A stretch of 34,320 bases of DNA from DASQUK01 sp046723645 (GCA_046723645.1 JBKOUY010000084.1:1-34320); one strand, 5' to 3'; shown: positions 8,119 to 15,529, counted from the stretch's first letter. Translations and numbers: made by a program. The notes: generated by a model from the sequence alone, not told the origin.

Positions 8119-8616
8119 TCACGAGACGGGAACGACCTCGTGGCCGACGACCCGGCCGTCGGCCAGCTCGAGGCGCCCCACGGTCCGGCGCGGCTGGCGG
8201 CGGCGCTGGACGGCCGAGCCGGGGTTGAACAGACGCTGACCGTCGACCCCCTCGACGTCCACCGGATCGTGGCTGTGGCCGAACACGACAAGCCCGGCAT
8301 CCGGGAACCACCTGTGCACCCGGCGCTCCCTGCCCATCCGGGGGCCGCTGTCGTGCACCATCCCGATGCGAACGCCCGCCAGCTCGAGCTGCAGCCGGTC
8401 GGGGAGGGCCCCGACCAGGGCGGCGTCGTTGTTGCCCAGGACTGCGTGGACCGGTCGGCGCCTCCGGAGCGCGTCGAGCAGGTCGCCGGTGACGACGTCG
8501 CCGGCGTGGAGGACCACGTCGACCTCCTCCACGTGGTCCCACACGTCGGCCGGGAGCTTCGAGAGGTCGCCGCGCAGGTGCGTGTCGGCAAGGGCGAGGA
8601 CGCGGACCGGACCGAT
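8119..8616 (-). CDS. Metallophosphoesterase, YfcE/MJ0936-like
   Basis: All five signature blocks of a small calcineurin-like phosphoesterase are present in order: LALADTH, LHAGDVVTGD, VLGNNDA, GMVHDSG and VFGHSHDPV, followed by LFNPGSAV. It should be a cytoplasmic dimetal phosphodiesterase. The start is a problem. Family members begin a few residues before the DxH motif, but no ATG, GTG or TTG occurs in this frame near there. The ATG-ATG pair at 8622-8627 is one frame out, and the nearest in-frame start is a TTG at 8733 inside the divergent regulator's operator. The boundary given here is the ATC codon at 8616 and is provisional. Confidence 0.75.
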   Translation of the reverse strand: MGPVRVLALADTHLRGDLSKLPADVWDHVEEVDVVLHAGDVVTGDLLDALRRRRPVHAVLGNNDAALVGALPDRLQLELAGVRIGMVHDSGPRMGRERRVHRWFPDAGLVVFGHSHDPVDVEGVDGQRLFNPGSAVQRRRQPRRTVGRLELADGRVVGHEVVPVS

Positions 8617-8728
8617 CCACTCATCATGTCGGACTCGCGGCCACGTCGTTGAAGGTAAGGGAGGGCAATCCCCCGAAAGATCCTCGACGCCCGTACTGCG
8701 AACCGCCGAATCACCCCTTCCCGCTGTA

Positions 8729-8758
8729 TGCAAAGAACTTATGCAAATATACTTTGCA
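8729..8758 (+). promoter_or_regulatory. Operator and -10 of the ArsR-type/MFS operon
   Basis: The 17-bp palindrome TGCAAA-TATAC-TTTGCA lies at 8742-8758, with a third half-site TGCAAA at 8729-8734. The -10 hexamer TATACT (8748-8753) sits inside the palindrome and ends 8 nt before the ATG at 8762. Binding of a repressor would block the promoter directly. The AT-rich patch stands out from its GC-rich surroundings. Confidence 0.68.
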
Positions 8759-8761
8759 CTA

Positions 8762-9376
8762 ATGGCGAAGCCCATGAGGATCAAGCGGCTCGACCCGCAG
8801 TCGGTGCGGGCCCTGGCGCACCCGCTGCGGGTGAGGCTCCTGGGGTCACTGCGCTTCGACGGGCCGGGCACGGCCACCAGCCTGGGCGAGCGGCTGGGGG
8901 AGAGCTCGGGGGCCACCAGCTACCACCTGCGGGTATTGGCCGAGCACGGGTTCATCGAGGAGGACTCGTCTCGGGGCCGAGGACGCGAACGGTGGTGGCG
9001 GTCCGCTCACGACGCCACGTCCTGGCGACCTGAGCAGTTCAGGGACGATCCCGACGCTCGAGCGGCCGAGCAGTGGCTGTCCGGGTTCGTCGCACGACGG
9101 GGGATGGAGTGGCTCGACGACTGGCTCAACCGTCGGCCCTCGGCCGACCCCACCTGGGTGGCCGCGTCCGGTGCCAACGACTACCGACTGTTGATGACGC
9201 CCGAGGAGTTGCGGGCATTGACCGACGAGCTGCACGAGGTCATCCGGCGGCACGACGAAGCGGCCGAGGACGCCCGAGCCGCCGCACGGCGGGGCGAAGG
9301 GGACGCCGGAGAGCCGCCCGAGGCGCGGCCTGTCCAGCTGCTGCTGTACGCCTTCCCAGCGGGAGACGACGTGTGA
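8762..9376 (+). CDS. ArsR-type winged-helix transcriptional regulator
   Basis: The protein has 204 residues from ATG 8762 (MAKPMRIKRLDP). The N-terminal ~85 residues form an ArsR-like (HTH_20 type) winged helix: SVRALAHPLRVRLLGSLRFDGP, TSLGERLGESSGATSYHLRVLAEHGFIEE, and a wing with RGRERWWRS. The C-terminal ~115 residues are helical and acidic, as in actinobacterial regulators located next to MFS pumps, and may bind the effector. The start is preferred because a consensus -10 ends 8 nt upstream within a palindrome, suggesting a leaderless, autorepressed transcript. Its stop overlaps the start of the MFS gene by 4 nt (GTGA, 9373-9376), so repressor and pump are coupled. Confidence 0.85.
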   Translation: MAKPMRIKRLDPQSVRALAHPLRVRLLGSLRFDGPGTATSLGERLGESSGATSYHLRVLAEHGFIEEDSSRGRGRERWWRSAHDATSWRPEQFRDDPDARAAEQWLSGFVARRGMEWLDDWLNRRPSADPTWVAASGANDYRLLMTPEELRALTDELHEVIRRHDEAAEDARAAARRGEGDAGEPPEARPVQLLLYAFPAGDDV

Positions 9377-10941
9377 CGGCGCCGGCATCCACCGCTGCGC
9401 CCGGCGACGCCCGTCTCGCTCACGTGATCCGCCGATTCGTTGGGCTCACCCTGCTGCGCTGGCTGCCCACGGGGTTGCTCATTCCCGTCACTGCGGTGCT
9501 GGCGCAATCCCGCGGCCTGTCGCTCGCGCAGATCGGGCTGGTGATGGCGGTCCAGGGCGCAGTCGTCATCGCCCTGGAGCTGCCCACCGGGGGCCTGTCC
9601 GATGCCCTTGGCCGCCGACCGGTTCTCCTGGCGGCGTCGGCGCTGGACGTGGTCTCGCTCCTGCTTCTCCTCACAGCTCACAGCCCGGGTGCGTTCATGG
9701 TTGCCGGCGCGGTGCAGGGCGTGTTCCGCGCGTTGGACTCGGGCCCTCTGGAGGCGTGGTACGTCGACACCAGCCTGCGTCTCGACCCCGATGCCGTCAT
9801 CGAGCGCGGCCTGGCCCACGGTGTCAGCGCAATCGGGATGGCCATATCGGTCGGCGCTCTGGCCGCGGCCGGCCTGACGTCGCTCCCACCCATCGGTGGT
9901 GTCGATCCTCTGGCGGTTCCGGTAGCTGTGGCCCTCGGCCTCCGGGTCATCGACATCGGCGCCTTGGCGCTGCTCGTCACCGAGGACCGTGCCCGGCTCG
10001 ACTTTGCGACCGCGCGGGCCGGCGTGAGGGCGGCGCCGGCGATCGTGCGCTCGACCGTGCGCCTGGTCCGACGCAGCGCGGCGCTGACCGCGCTGGTGGC
10101 GGTCGAGCTGCTGTGGGGCGCCGGCATGGTTGCTGTCGAGCTGTTCTCGGGGCCACGGATGGTCCAGCTGCTCGGCGATCCCGAGCGGGGTGTGGCGATG
10201 TTCGCCCTGGCGGCGTCGGCTGGGTGGTCGATCTCTGCCGTGGGCTCCGCGGCATCGGGCCGGTTGACGGCATTCCTCGGTGGGAGTCCCGCCCGCGTCG
10301 GCGCTGTTCTTCGGGTGGTCCAGGGCGCGGCCGTCGTCGTCATGGCGCTCGGCGGCGGTCCGCTGGGTCTCGTAACCGGCTACCTCGGTTTCTATCTCGT
10401 ACACGGCTCGGCCAACGTCGTCCACTACGGCATGGTCCATCGCCTGACCGACGACGACCACCGCACCACGGTGATCTCCGCCAATAGCCTCACTTCGCGA
10501 CTGGGCGGCGTCGCCGGTACGGCCGGACTGGGCGCGTTGGCAACGGGCGTCGGCATTCCCGCGGCTCTGGCGGTTGCGGCGGCCGTCCTGGCGGCGGCCG
10601 CGCCGCTGTACCGAATCGCCGGCCGCCCCCGCGGCCCGTCGCTCCCCGCCTCAGGCGGCGAAGCTCTCGATCGCCTGAGCGCAGAACTCCGGCAGGTCGG
10701 CCGGCTTGCGGCTCGTGACCAGTGTGTTGGGCCCGCTGGTGTCGACCACGACCTCCTCGTCGACCCACCTGCCGCCGGCGTTGCGAATGTCGGTCCGCAG
10801 ACTCGGCCAGCTGGTGAGACGGCGGTCCCGGATCACATCCGCCTCGACCAGGGTCCAGGGCGCGTGGCAGATGGCCGCCACCGGCTTGCCGGAGTCGAAG
10901 AACGCCCCTACGAAGCGGACGGCGCTGTCGTCGGCCCGTAG
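9373..10941 (+). CDS. MFS efflux transporter with an abnormal 3' end
   Basis: The MFS fold covers roughly residues 20-425: twelve hydrophobic segments and the motif A-like loop GGLSDALGRRPVLL between helices 2 and 3. Coupling to an ArsR-type repressor suggests export of a toxic small molecule. The GTG start overlaps the repressor's stop by 4 nt. The transporter should end soon after YRIAGRPRGPSLPA (about 10650), but no stop occurs in frame. The reading frame continues about 95 residues across the convergent DJ-1 gene to 10941, and that tail looks like antisense translation. A one-base shift in the C-rich run near 10625-10650 would bring in a TGA at 10676-10678. Confidence 0.78.
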   Translation: MTAPASTAAPGDARLAHVIRRFVGLTLLRWLPTGLLIPVTAVLAQSRGLSLAQIGLVMAVQGAVVIALELPTGGLSDALGRRPVLLAASALDVVSLLLLLTAHSPGAFMVAGAVQGVFRALDSGPLEAWYVDTSLRLDPDAVIERGLAHGVSAIGMAISVGALAAAGLTSLPPIGGVDPLAVPVAVALGLRVIDIGALALLVTEDRARLDFATARAGVRAAPAIVRSTVRLVRRSAALTALVAVELLWGAGMVAVELFSGPRMVQLLGDPERGVAMFALAASAGWSISAVGSAASGRLTAFLGGSPARVGAVLRVVQGAAVVVMALGGGPLGLVTGYLGFYLVHGSANVVHYGMVHRLTDDDHRTTVISANSLTSRLGGVAGTAGLGALATGVGIPAALAVAAAVLAAAAPLYRIAGRPRGPSLPASGGEALDRLSAELRQVGRLAARDQCVGPAGVDHDLLVDPPAAGVANVGPQTRPAGETAVPDHIRLDQGPGRVADGRHRLAGVEERPYEADGAVVGP

Positions 10942-11205
10942 CTGGTCGGGGTTTGCGACCCCGCCCGGCAGCACGAGTCCCGCGAAGCGTGCCGGATCCG
11001 CCTCGGCAACCGTGATGTCGACGCTGAATCGGTCGGCCTTGTCGAGGTGGTTGAACGCCTGTACGTCGTCGTGCTTCGGCGCCACGAGCACCGGCCGGCC
11101 CCCGGCCTTCTCGACGGCCTGCCAGGGCTCGGTCAACTCGACCTGCTCGACACCCTCGTTGGCGACGAGGAATGCGATCTCGCGTTCGGAGAGCTGGAAA
11201 GCCAT
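10651..11205 (-). CDS. DJ-1/PfpI-family type 1 glutamine amidotransferase-like protein
   Basis: The protein has 184 residues. The nucleophile elbow AAICHAPW places Cys113 next to His114, as in the PfpI/YhbO subgroup. LVLPGGVANPDQLRAD supplies the conserved PGG loop, and ITVAEADPARFAG the strand before it. C-terminal VVVDTSGPNTLVTSRKPADLPEF is typical of PfpI-like proteins. Members act as peptidases or deglycases/holdases in stress; the exact role is not settled. The start is supported by GAAGGGAG about 7 nt upstream. It is convergent with, and overlapped by, the abnormal tail of the MFS gene. Confidence 0.88.
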   Translation of the reverse strand: MAFQLSEREIAFLVANEGVEQVELTEPWQAVEKAGGRPVLVAPKHDDVQAFNHLDKADRFSVDITVAEADPARFAGLVLPGGVANPDQLRADDSAVRFVGAFFDSGKPVAAICHAPWTLVEADVIRDRRLTSWPSLRTDIRNAGGRWVDEEVVVDTSGPNTLVTSRKPADLPEFCAQAIESFAA

Positions 11206-11294
11206 CGCGCACTCCCTTCATCTCGGCAATGCCGGCCCGCTTCCCGGCAGACCCCGGGTGACACATACCGCCGCGTCGGGCTAGCAAAGCGACC

Positions 11295-11840
11295 ATGACA
11301 GACCCCACCGGCGACGAGCCGTTCGACGCACTCGTGGCGTCCGCCAATGCGGCGATGGTCGTCGTCACCGCCGCCGCCGGCGCTCAGCGGGCTGGGTGCC
11401 TGGTCGGCTTCCACGGCCAGACGAGCATCGAGCCGCGCCGCTACGGCGTGTGGCTGTCCAAGGCCAACCAGACGTACCGGGTGGTGCTGATGGCGGGCCA
11501 CCTCGCGGTGCACTTCCTCACCGACGCCGACCGCGACTTGGCCGAGCTCTTCGGCGGCGTCAGCGGCGACGACGTCGACAAGTTCGCCAGTTGCGGCTGG
11601 GCGCCCGGGCCGCATGGCGTCCCGCTCCTGCACCGTTGCCCGAACCGGATGGTCATGGCGCGCACCACGCTGCTCGACGACGGCGGGGACCACGTGGTCG
11701 TCGGTGGGCGGCCGATCGCCGCCCACTCTGCGGGGGACTTCACCCCGTTGCGCTTCGCCGACGTCCGCCACCTGCATCCCGGCCATGAAGCCGACGAGCG
11801 GCCCGGTAGCGTGCCCGAGCATGAACGTCGAGGTTCGTGA
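11295..11840 (+). CDS. Flavin reductase-like (FMN-binding split-barrel) protein
   Basis: The protein has 181 residues. N-terminal FDALVASANAAMVVVTAAAG, then CLVGFHGQTSIEPRRYGVWLSKANQTYRVVLMAGHLAVHFLTD, matches the flavin-reductase-like split barrel that binds FMN. DRDLAELFGGVSGDDVDKF follows, as in short-chain flavin reductases and related haem- or F420-independent members. It could supply reduced flavin to a monooxygenase or reduce a substrate itself. The last ~7 codons overlap the start of the next gene by 20 nt in another frame. It runs divergent from the DJ-1 gene, with a 89-nt gap. Confidence 0.78.
   Translation: MTDPTGDEPFDALVASANAAMVVVTAAAGAQRAGCLVGFHGQTSIEPRRYGVWLSKANQTYRVVLMAGHLAVHFLTDADRDLAELFGGVSGDDVDKFASCGWAPGPHGVPLLHRCPNRMVMARTTLLDDGGDHVVVGGRPIAAHSAGDFTPLRFADVRHLHPGHEADERPGSVPEHERRGS
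11807..11812 (+). promoter_or_regulatory. Candidate -10 element of the GNAT-like gene
   Basis: TAGCGT ends 8 nt before the ATG at 11821, inside the upstream gene. This spacing predicts a leaderless internal promoter. Confidence 0.4.
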
Positions 11841-12129
11841 CGCGCCCGAGCGACAGCGCTACGAAGCGGTCGTCGACGGGACCGTGGCCGGGTTCGCGGT
11901 GTATCGCGACTACAGCGGCGCTCGTGTGTTCACGCACACGGAGGTGCTCCCCGCGTACGAGGGCCGGGGCGTGGGCACCGCCCTCGCCCGGGGCGCGCTC
12001 GACGAGGTGCGGGCGTCGGGCCAGACGCTGGTGGCCCGCTGCCCGTTCATCAGGAGCTACATCGAGCGGCACCCCGAGTACGCCGACCTGGTTGACGCCG
12101 ACCTCAACACGCGACTGACGAGCCGCTGA
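11821..12129 (+). CDS. Small GNAT-like N-acetyltransferase (NATD1/YjdJ type)
   Basis: The protein has 102 residues. It has the minimal acetyltransferase layout: a short strand-rich start (YEAVVDGTVAGFAVYRDYSGARVFTHTEVLP), the acetyl-CoA pyrophosphate loop AYEGRGVGTALARGALDEVRASG, then VARCPFIRSYIERHPEYADLV, the hallmark of the NATD1/YjdJ subgroup. The function of these minimal GNATs is poorly known. The start overlaps the end of the flavin-reductase-like gene by 20 nt. A TAGCGT element just upstream may also give a leaderless transcript. Confidence 0.88.
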   Translation: MNVEVRDAPERQRYEAVVDGTVAGFAVYRDYSGARVFTHTEVLPAYEGRGVGTALARGALDEVRASGQTLVARCPFIRSYIERHPEYADLVDADLNTRLTSR

Positions 12130-12178
12130 CGGGTGGCTGCGCCGCCCGTCACGCGGCGCGCCGGGCATGCCGCGTGCG

Positions 12179-12184
12179 TACCCT
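12179..12184 (+). promoter_or_regulatory. Candidate -10 element of the DUF4177-like gene
   Basis: TACCCT ends 7 nt before the ATG at 12192, predicting a leaderless mRNA. The same hexamer with the same spacing precedes the phosphotransferase-like gene starting at 19653. Confidence 0.45.
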
Positions 12185-12191
12185 CCGCCGC

Positions 12192-12377
12192 ATGGCACTC
12201 ACCCGTTGGGAATACCGCATCTATTCGGTGTTCGTGGAGACCGCCGGCCAGGGCTGGCTCGATGGTCTCAACCGTCTCGGCGACCAGGGCTGGGAGGTCA
12301 CCGACGACATCACTGTCTTCGCCCAGGGAGGCGCGGCCGAGAACCCGGTCCTGCTGTTGAAGCGGCCCAAGTCGTAA
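12192..12377 (+). CDS. DUF4177-like small protein
   Basis: The protein has 61 residues starting MALTRWEYRIYSVFVE. The pattern WEYRI...LNRLGDQGWEVTD...LLLKRPK is that of DUF4177: two strands around a helix with the GWEV motif, ending in a basic lysine-rich strand. Function unknown. ATG 12192 is preferred because a TACCCT -10 element ends 7 nt upstream; a GTG at 12174 is a possible alternative. Confidence 0.75.
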   Translation: MALTRWEYRIYSVFVETAGQGWLDGLNRLGDQGWEVTDDITVFAQGGAAENPVLLLKRPKS

Positions 12378-12436
12378 CGCACGCGATACGCGCCCGGCCA
12401 CTCACGACGCACCAGGTCGCAGGGCCCGCGAGCGTG

Positions 12437-13057
12437 TCAGCCCACAGCGACCTCGGCACCTAGCACGAACGGTGGCACCAGCTCGATCGCATCCCCGCTC
12501 CAGAACTTGCCGGGGTCGTACCAGCTCGCGGGGCGGCGGTCGGGAAGGAGCCCCATGTGCTGGTAGGTGGCCGCGACCAGCTCCGCGCAGTAGAGCGTCT
12601 CGAACGACGACGGCCGGCGCCGGACGCGGGCACGTATCCACTGCCGCACCAGCCGGCCCATGCGCGGGAATGGGCGACCGTCGAACCGGGCGATGACCTC
12701 CATCAGGCGGTCCTCGTGGTGGCGCTCGATCGGGCCGTCGAGGTGGCGCACCCAGGCGCGTTGGCCGTACTTCCGCTGCCAGACCGTGACCGCGTCGGCG
12801 AGGAGGTGTAGCTGCACCCCGCGGTGATGCTCGCCGGTCCACACGTCGGGCAACGACCGGCCGAGCTCCGCGTGCCACAGGAGCGGCGGCAGGTCGTCCA
12901 GGGCCACGGCCATGCCGACGTGGTTGACCGGCGCGTTGGTGAAGGTCCGTATCGCCCTGTCGGCGACCGAAGCGCCGCGGAACAGCCAGACGTCACCGGT
13001 CGCCGCCGTGTCCACGGCCTCGTCGCGGCTCAGGTCGACCGTCACCGCAGGGGGCAC
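12437..13057 (-). CDS. YiiX/YebB-like permuted NlpC/P60-type cysteine hydrolase
   Basis: The protein has 206 residues. It shows the circularly permuted papain-like order: the catalytic histidine comes first in APVNHVGMAV (His46), and the cysteine follows near the C-terminus in ETLYCAELVAATYQHMGLL (Cys157). GDVWLFRGA at the N-terminus is the usual opening strand of YaeF/YiiX proteins. Such enzymes are thought to act on amide or ester bonds of lipids or peptides. No signal peptide or lipobox is visible, so a cytoplasmic location is likely. The GTG start lies 6 nt after a TAACCT -10 element on this strand. It is divergent from the small membrane protein at 13079. Confidence 0.8.
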   Translation of the reverse strand: MPPAVTVDLSRDEAVDTAATGDVWLFRGASVADRAIRTFTNAPVNHVGMAVALDDLPPLLWHAELGRSLPDVWTGEHHRGVQLHLLADAVTVWQRKYGQRAWVRHLDGPIERHHEDRLMEVIARFDGRPFPRMGRLVRQWIRARVRRRPSSFETLYCAELVAATYQHMGLLPDRRPASWYDPGKFWSGDAIELVPPFVLGAEVAVG

Positions 13058-13062
13058 ACGAG

Positions 13063-13069
13063 TAGGTTA
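13063..13069. promoter_or_regulatory. Shared bidirectional -10 element (TAGGTTA)
   Basis: The heptamer reads TAGGTT on the plus strand and TAACCT on the minus strand, so both fit TANNNT. The minus-strand hexamer ends 6 nt before GTG 13057 and the plus-strand one 10 nt before ATG 13079. Two divergent genes therefore appear to share one melting site. Confidence 0.5.
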
Positions 13070-13078
13070 CGGATCGCG

Positions 13079-13270
13079 ATGCGCGTGCCCTGGAAGCTCA
13101 TCGGCCTGGCGGGGCTGGCCGGCGTGGCGGCCACCGGGGTGGTGGTCGTCCGAAGGCGTCGCACCCAGCGCCAGTACACGCCGGACGAGCTGAGAGCGCG
13201 GCTGCACCAGCGGCTGGCGGACGTCCCGTCGGGCAACGGTCAGGGCGAGCCGGTCTCGACGAGCCGGTAG
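13079..13270 (+). CDS. Small single-pass membrane protein
   Basis: The protein has 63 residues. One membrane helix (about residues 6-24, KLIGLAGLAGVAATGVVVV) is followed by a basic stretch RRRRTQRQ and a soluble C-terminus YTPDELRARLHQRLADVP. The positive-inside rule puts the C-terminus in the cytoplasm. No family recognised. It has no evident ribosome-binding site, and its promoter seems shared with the divergent YiiX-like gene. The 3' end overlaps the convergent sucrase/ferredoxin-like gene by 31 nt. Its small size leaves some doubt. Confidence 0.6.
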   Translation: MRVPWKLIGLAGLAGVAATGVVVVRRRRTQRQYTPDELRARLHQRLADVPSGNGQGEPVSTSR

Positions 13271-14157
13271 CGCCAGGGCACGCCCGGGCCGCCGTGGCAC
13301 GTCATCTGCACCGGCTCCCCGCCGCGGTCGCGTGCGACCACCACCTCGAGCGTCGCGCCGTCGCGTTGCTGCAGGCGCACGGCGACGGATCGATCGGCGC
13401 GCTGGTCGGCGGCCAGCACCGACATGCCGTCGAGGCGTCGCTCGCCCAGGTGCGAGCGTCCAAACGCCTCGGCCGCCTGGACCAGCGGCCCGTAGCAGCT
13501 GCGGCCGCGGTAGTGGTCGAGGTCGAGCAGGCGCTCGCGGTAGTCGGCCAGGAGCCCCGGCGCACGCTCGGGTTCGACGCGGCCGAAGTAGATCCCCTCG
13601 GGGAGGCACACGACATTGGCTGCGAAGCGGTCGCCGCCGACGTGCGAGCACTCCCAGACGTCGGGCGCACCGGCGCCGGCGAGCACGCGCATGACGGGGC
13701 GACCGAAGTCGGCACAGCAGGGGTCATGCCGGCCGTTGGTGCACACGAGGTGGAGGGACGGCGGCCCCGGAACCCCGAAACCCGGCCGCTCGGGGAACGC
13801 CAGCACCCCGAGGTCGAGCCTGAGGAGCGCCTTGGGGTCGGCCGGGTCGATGTCGAGCTGCTCCAGCCACCAGCGCTCGGGACCCGAGTGGGCGAGGAAG
13901 ACCGTGCGGGTGGCGCCCAGCCGTCGCTGACCGGCTCGGCGGCGGGCCAACAGGACCCGCACACCGTGGGCCCGTGCGGCCTCGCCGAGGGCGGCGGCGG
14001 TGTCAGGATCGAGGTTGCTCTCCGTGAGGGCGTCCACGCCCCAGGCGCCGGGTTGCTCGACGATCATCCACCGCTGGACCCGGGACGCCGTCGCGATCAG
14101 GGGCTCGCCGCGCCGCAGCGACTCGGGTGTGCAGCGCAGGCCGAGTCGTTCAGCCAC
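13240..14157 (-). CDS. Sucrase/ferredoxin-like family protein (thioredoxin-fold, probable Fe-S)
   Basis: The protein has 305 residues from GTG 14157. The C-terminal half has the thioredoxin-like ferredoxin signature: HLVCTNGRHDPCCADFGRP (Cys139, Cys147, Cys148) and DVWECSHVGGDRFAANVVCLPEGIYFG (Cys170, Cys184), residues suited to a [2Fe-2S] cluster. The N-terminal part contains IVEQPGAWGVDALTESNLD, as expected for actinobacterial members. The annotated name derives from early plant/yeast homology and does not mean sucrase activity. Its start overlaps the stop of the JmjC gene by 8 nt, so the two are coupled. An electron-transfer role beside an iron oxygenase is plausible but inferred. Confidence 0.85.
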   Translation of the reverse strand: MAERLGLRCTPESLRRGEPLIATASRVQRWMIVEQPGAWGVDALTESNLDPDTAAALGEAARAHGVRVLLARRRAGQRRLGATRTVFLAHSGPERWWLEQLDIDPADPKALLRLDLGVLAFPERPGFGVPGPPSLHLVCTNGRHDPCCADFGRPVMRVLAGAGAPDVWECSHVGGDRFAANVVCLPEGIYFGRVEPERAPGLLADYRERLLDLDHYRGRSCYGPLVQAAEAFGRSHLGERRLDGMSVLAADQRADRSVAVRLQQRDGATLEVVVARDRGGEPVQMTCHGGPGVPWRYRLVETGSP

Positions 14158-15529
14158 CGGCGGTGCCCGCGCCGCCGGCGGTCGCCGCGGGCTCGGCGGT
14201 GCGCAGGACGCCCTCCCGCACCAGCCGCCGCACCAGCACGCGCCGGCTGTCGGCGTCGAGCAGGTCGGCCAGGTCATCCACCCGCAACGGCCCGCCGTCG
14301 AGCAGCCGGCGCACGGCCGGCTCCAGCGCGCCCGGGAGCCGCAGGCGGCGATCGCCGAGCGTCAGTCGCACCCGCCCATCGTCGTCGTGAGCGAGCACGA
14401 CCGGTCCACGGGGCCGGCGGCGCACGACGGTCGCATCGTCGATCCGGTCGAGCGCCGCGACCTCCGCGAGCTGGCCGTCGAGCAGGGGAGTGCGGCGCGC
14501 GAAGAACTGCTCGCTCACCTCGTCGGCCACGTCGCCGGGGTCGAGCCGCTCGAGCCACCCCATGAACTCGGACAGCGCCGCCTTGACCGAGCGCACCGCC
14601 GCGTCCCGGTCGAACGGGTAGCCGGGCGGCAGGCTGGCGCGGAACGCGGCATCGTCGCCAGCCCGATCCAGGACCCGGCGCAGGACGTCGTGGACCGTCG
14701 TGGCGAGCACACCGAGCGTCAGGTGCAGCGACACCCCCTGCTGCGTGGCCGCCGAGTGGACGACGCCGCGGGGCAGGTAGAGCGCGTCCCCGGCATGGAG
14801 GTCGGTCTCGAACATCACGGGCTGCGCCTCGGCCAGCTCGCTGATGGACTGGTGGTGGGCGAGCGGCGCCGTAACGACCGGCGTGCGCACCACCCAGTGC
14901 TTGACGCCCGCCACCTGGAGAACGAACACGTCATGGGTGTCGTGGTGCGGGGCGAGCCCGGCGGCGCCGGCCGGGGTGAGATAGGCGTTGGCCTGCAACG
15001 CGTGCCCCAGCGCGAGCTCGAGATCGGCGCAGAACCGGGCTAGGGCTGGCCACCAGCGGTGCAGCGCCTGCAGCACGACCGTGGCACCGCCGGCGAACAG
15101 GTCGATGACCCGGCCCGTGTCGATCAGGTCGGAGTACGGATGGCGGCCGGTGCGCGCGGGGCGTGTGTAGCTGCGGCGATCCAACGCCTCGCCGTCGCGG
15201 ACGAGGCGGAACGCGGGGTAGCGGAGCCCGGACCCCGTGAGCGCGCCGTCGACGTCGCCGAGCGACAGCAGGTCGTCGAACGATCCGGCGCCTCGGCGCA
15301 GGTGGGGGCCCACACCGAAGATGTTCGCCAGGAATGCGTCCGGATCGTCGACACAGCGGCCGAGTGCGTCGCGCCCGGCGTCGGTGAGGCCGGCCCCATT
15401 GCCCCCCGAGGCAGGGTCGCCGTTACGAATCGGTGCCGTCGGAGTCGCTGTCGGAGGGGCCGGTGTCAGGGTCGACGCCGTCGGCGTCGTCGGTTCCGTC
15501 GACGTCCTCCTTGGGGTCGGCGGCGTCAT
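14150..15529 (-). CDS. JmjC-type cupin 2-oxoglutarate/Fe(II) oxygenase (ribosomal-oxygenase-like)
   Basis: The protein has 459 residues from ATG 15529. The JmjC/ROX (RoxA-MINA53-NO66) core runs about 145-270: GATVVLQALHRWWPAL, NAYLTPAGAAGLAPHHDTHDVFVLQVAGVKHW with the iron-binding HxD at His195/Asp197, then DALYLPRGVVHSA with the distal ligand His258. A helical dimerisation-like region follows, then a winged-helix C-terminus (PLRVDDLADLLDADSRRVLVRRLVREGVL). Family members hydroxylate arginine or histidine of ribosomal proteins; others modify small peptides. The first 34 residues are Thr/Pro-rich because they are the shifted frame of the Asp-rich gene at 15423-15614, so the true start may lie later, perhaps at a non-standard codon near 15430. 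Confidence 0.85.
   Translation of the reverse strand: MTPPTPRRTSTEPTTPTASTLTPAPPTATPTAPIRNGDPASGGNGAGLTDAGRDALGRCVDDPDAFLANIFGVGPHLRRGAGSFDDLLSLGDVDGALTGSGLRYPAFRLVRDGEALDRRSYTRPARTGRHPYSDLIDTGRVIDLFAGGATVVLQALHRWWPALARFCADLELALGHALQANAYLTPAGAAGLAPHHDTHDVFVLQVAGVKHWVVRTPVVTAPLAHHQSISELAEAQPVMFETDLHAGDALYLPRGVVHSAATQQGVSLHLTLGVLATTVHDVLRRVLDRAGDDAAFRASLPPGYPFDRDAAVRSVKAALSEFMGWLERLDPGDVADEVSEQFFARRTPLLDGQLAEVAALDRIDDATVVRRRPRGPVVLAHDDDGRVRLTLGDRRLRLPGALEPAVRRLLDGGPLRVDDLADLLDADSRRVLVRRLVREGVLRTAEPAATAGGAGTAGG

Noticed and set aside
4911..8714. 1267-codon open frame on the minus strand
   Set aside because: It is the antisense shadow of the peroxiredoxin and membrane-protein genes. It is low-complexity Arg/Gly/His-rich with no domain, a usual artefact of high GC.
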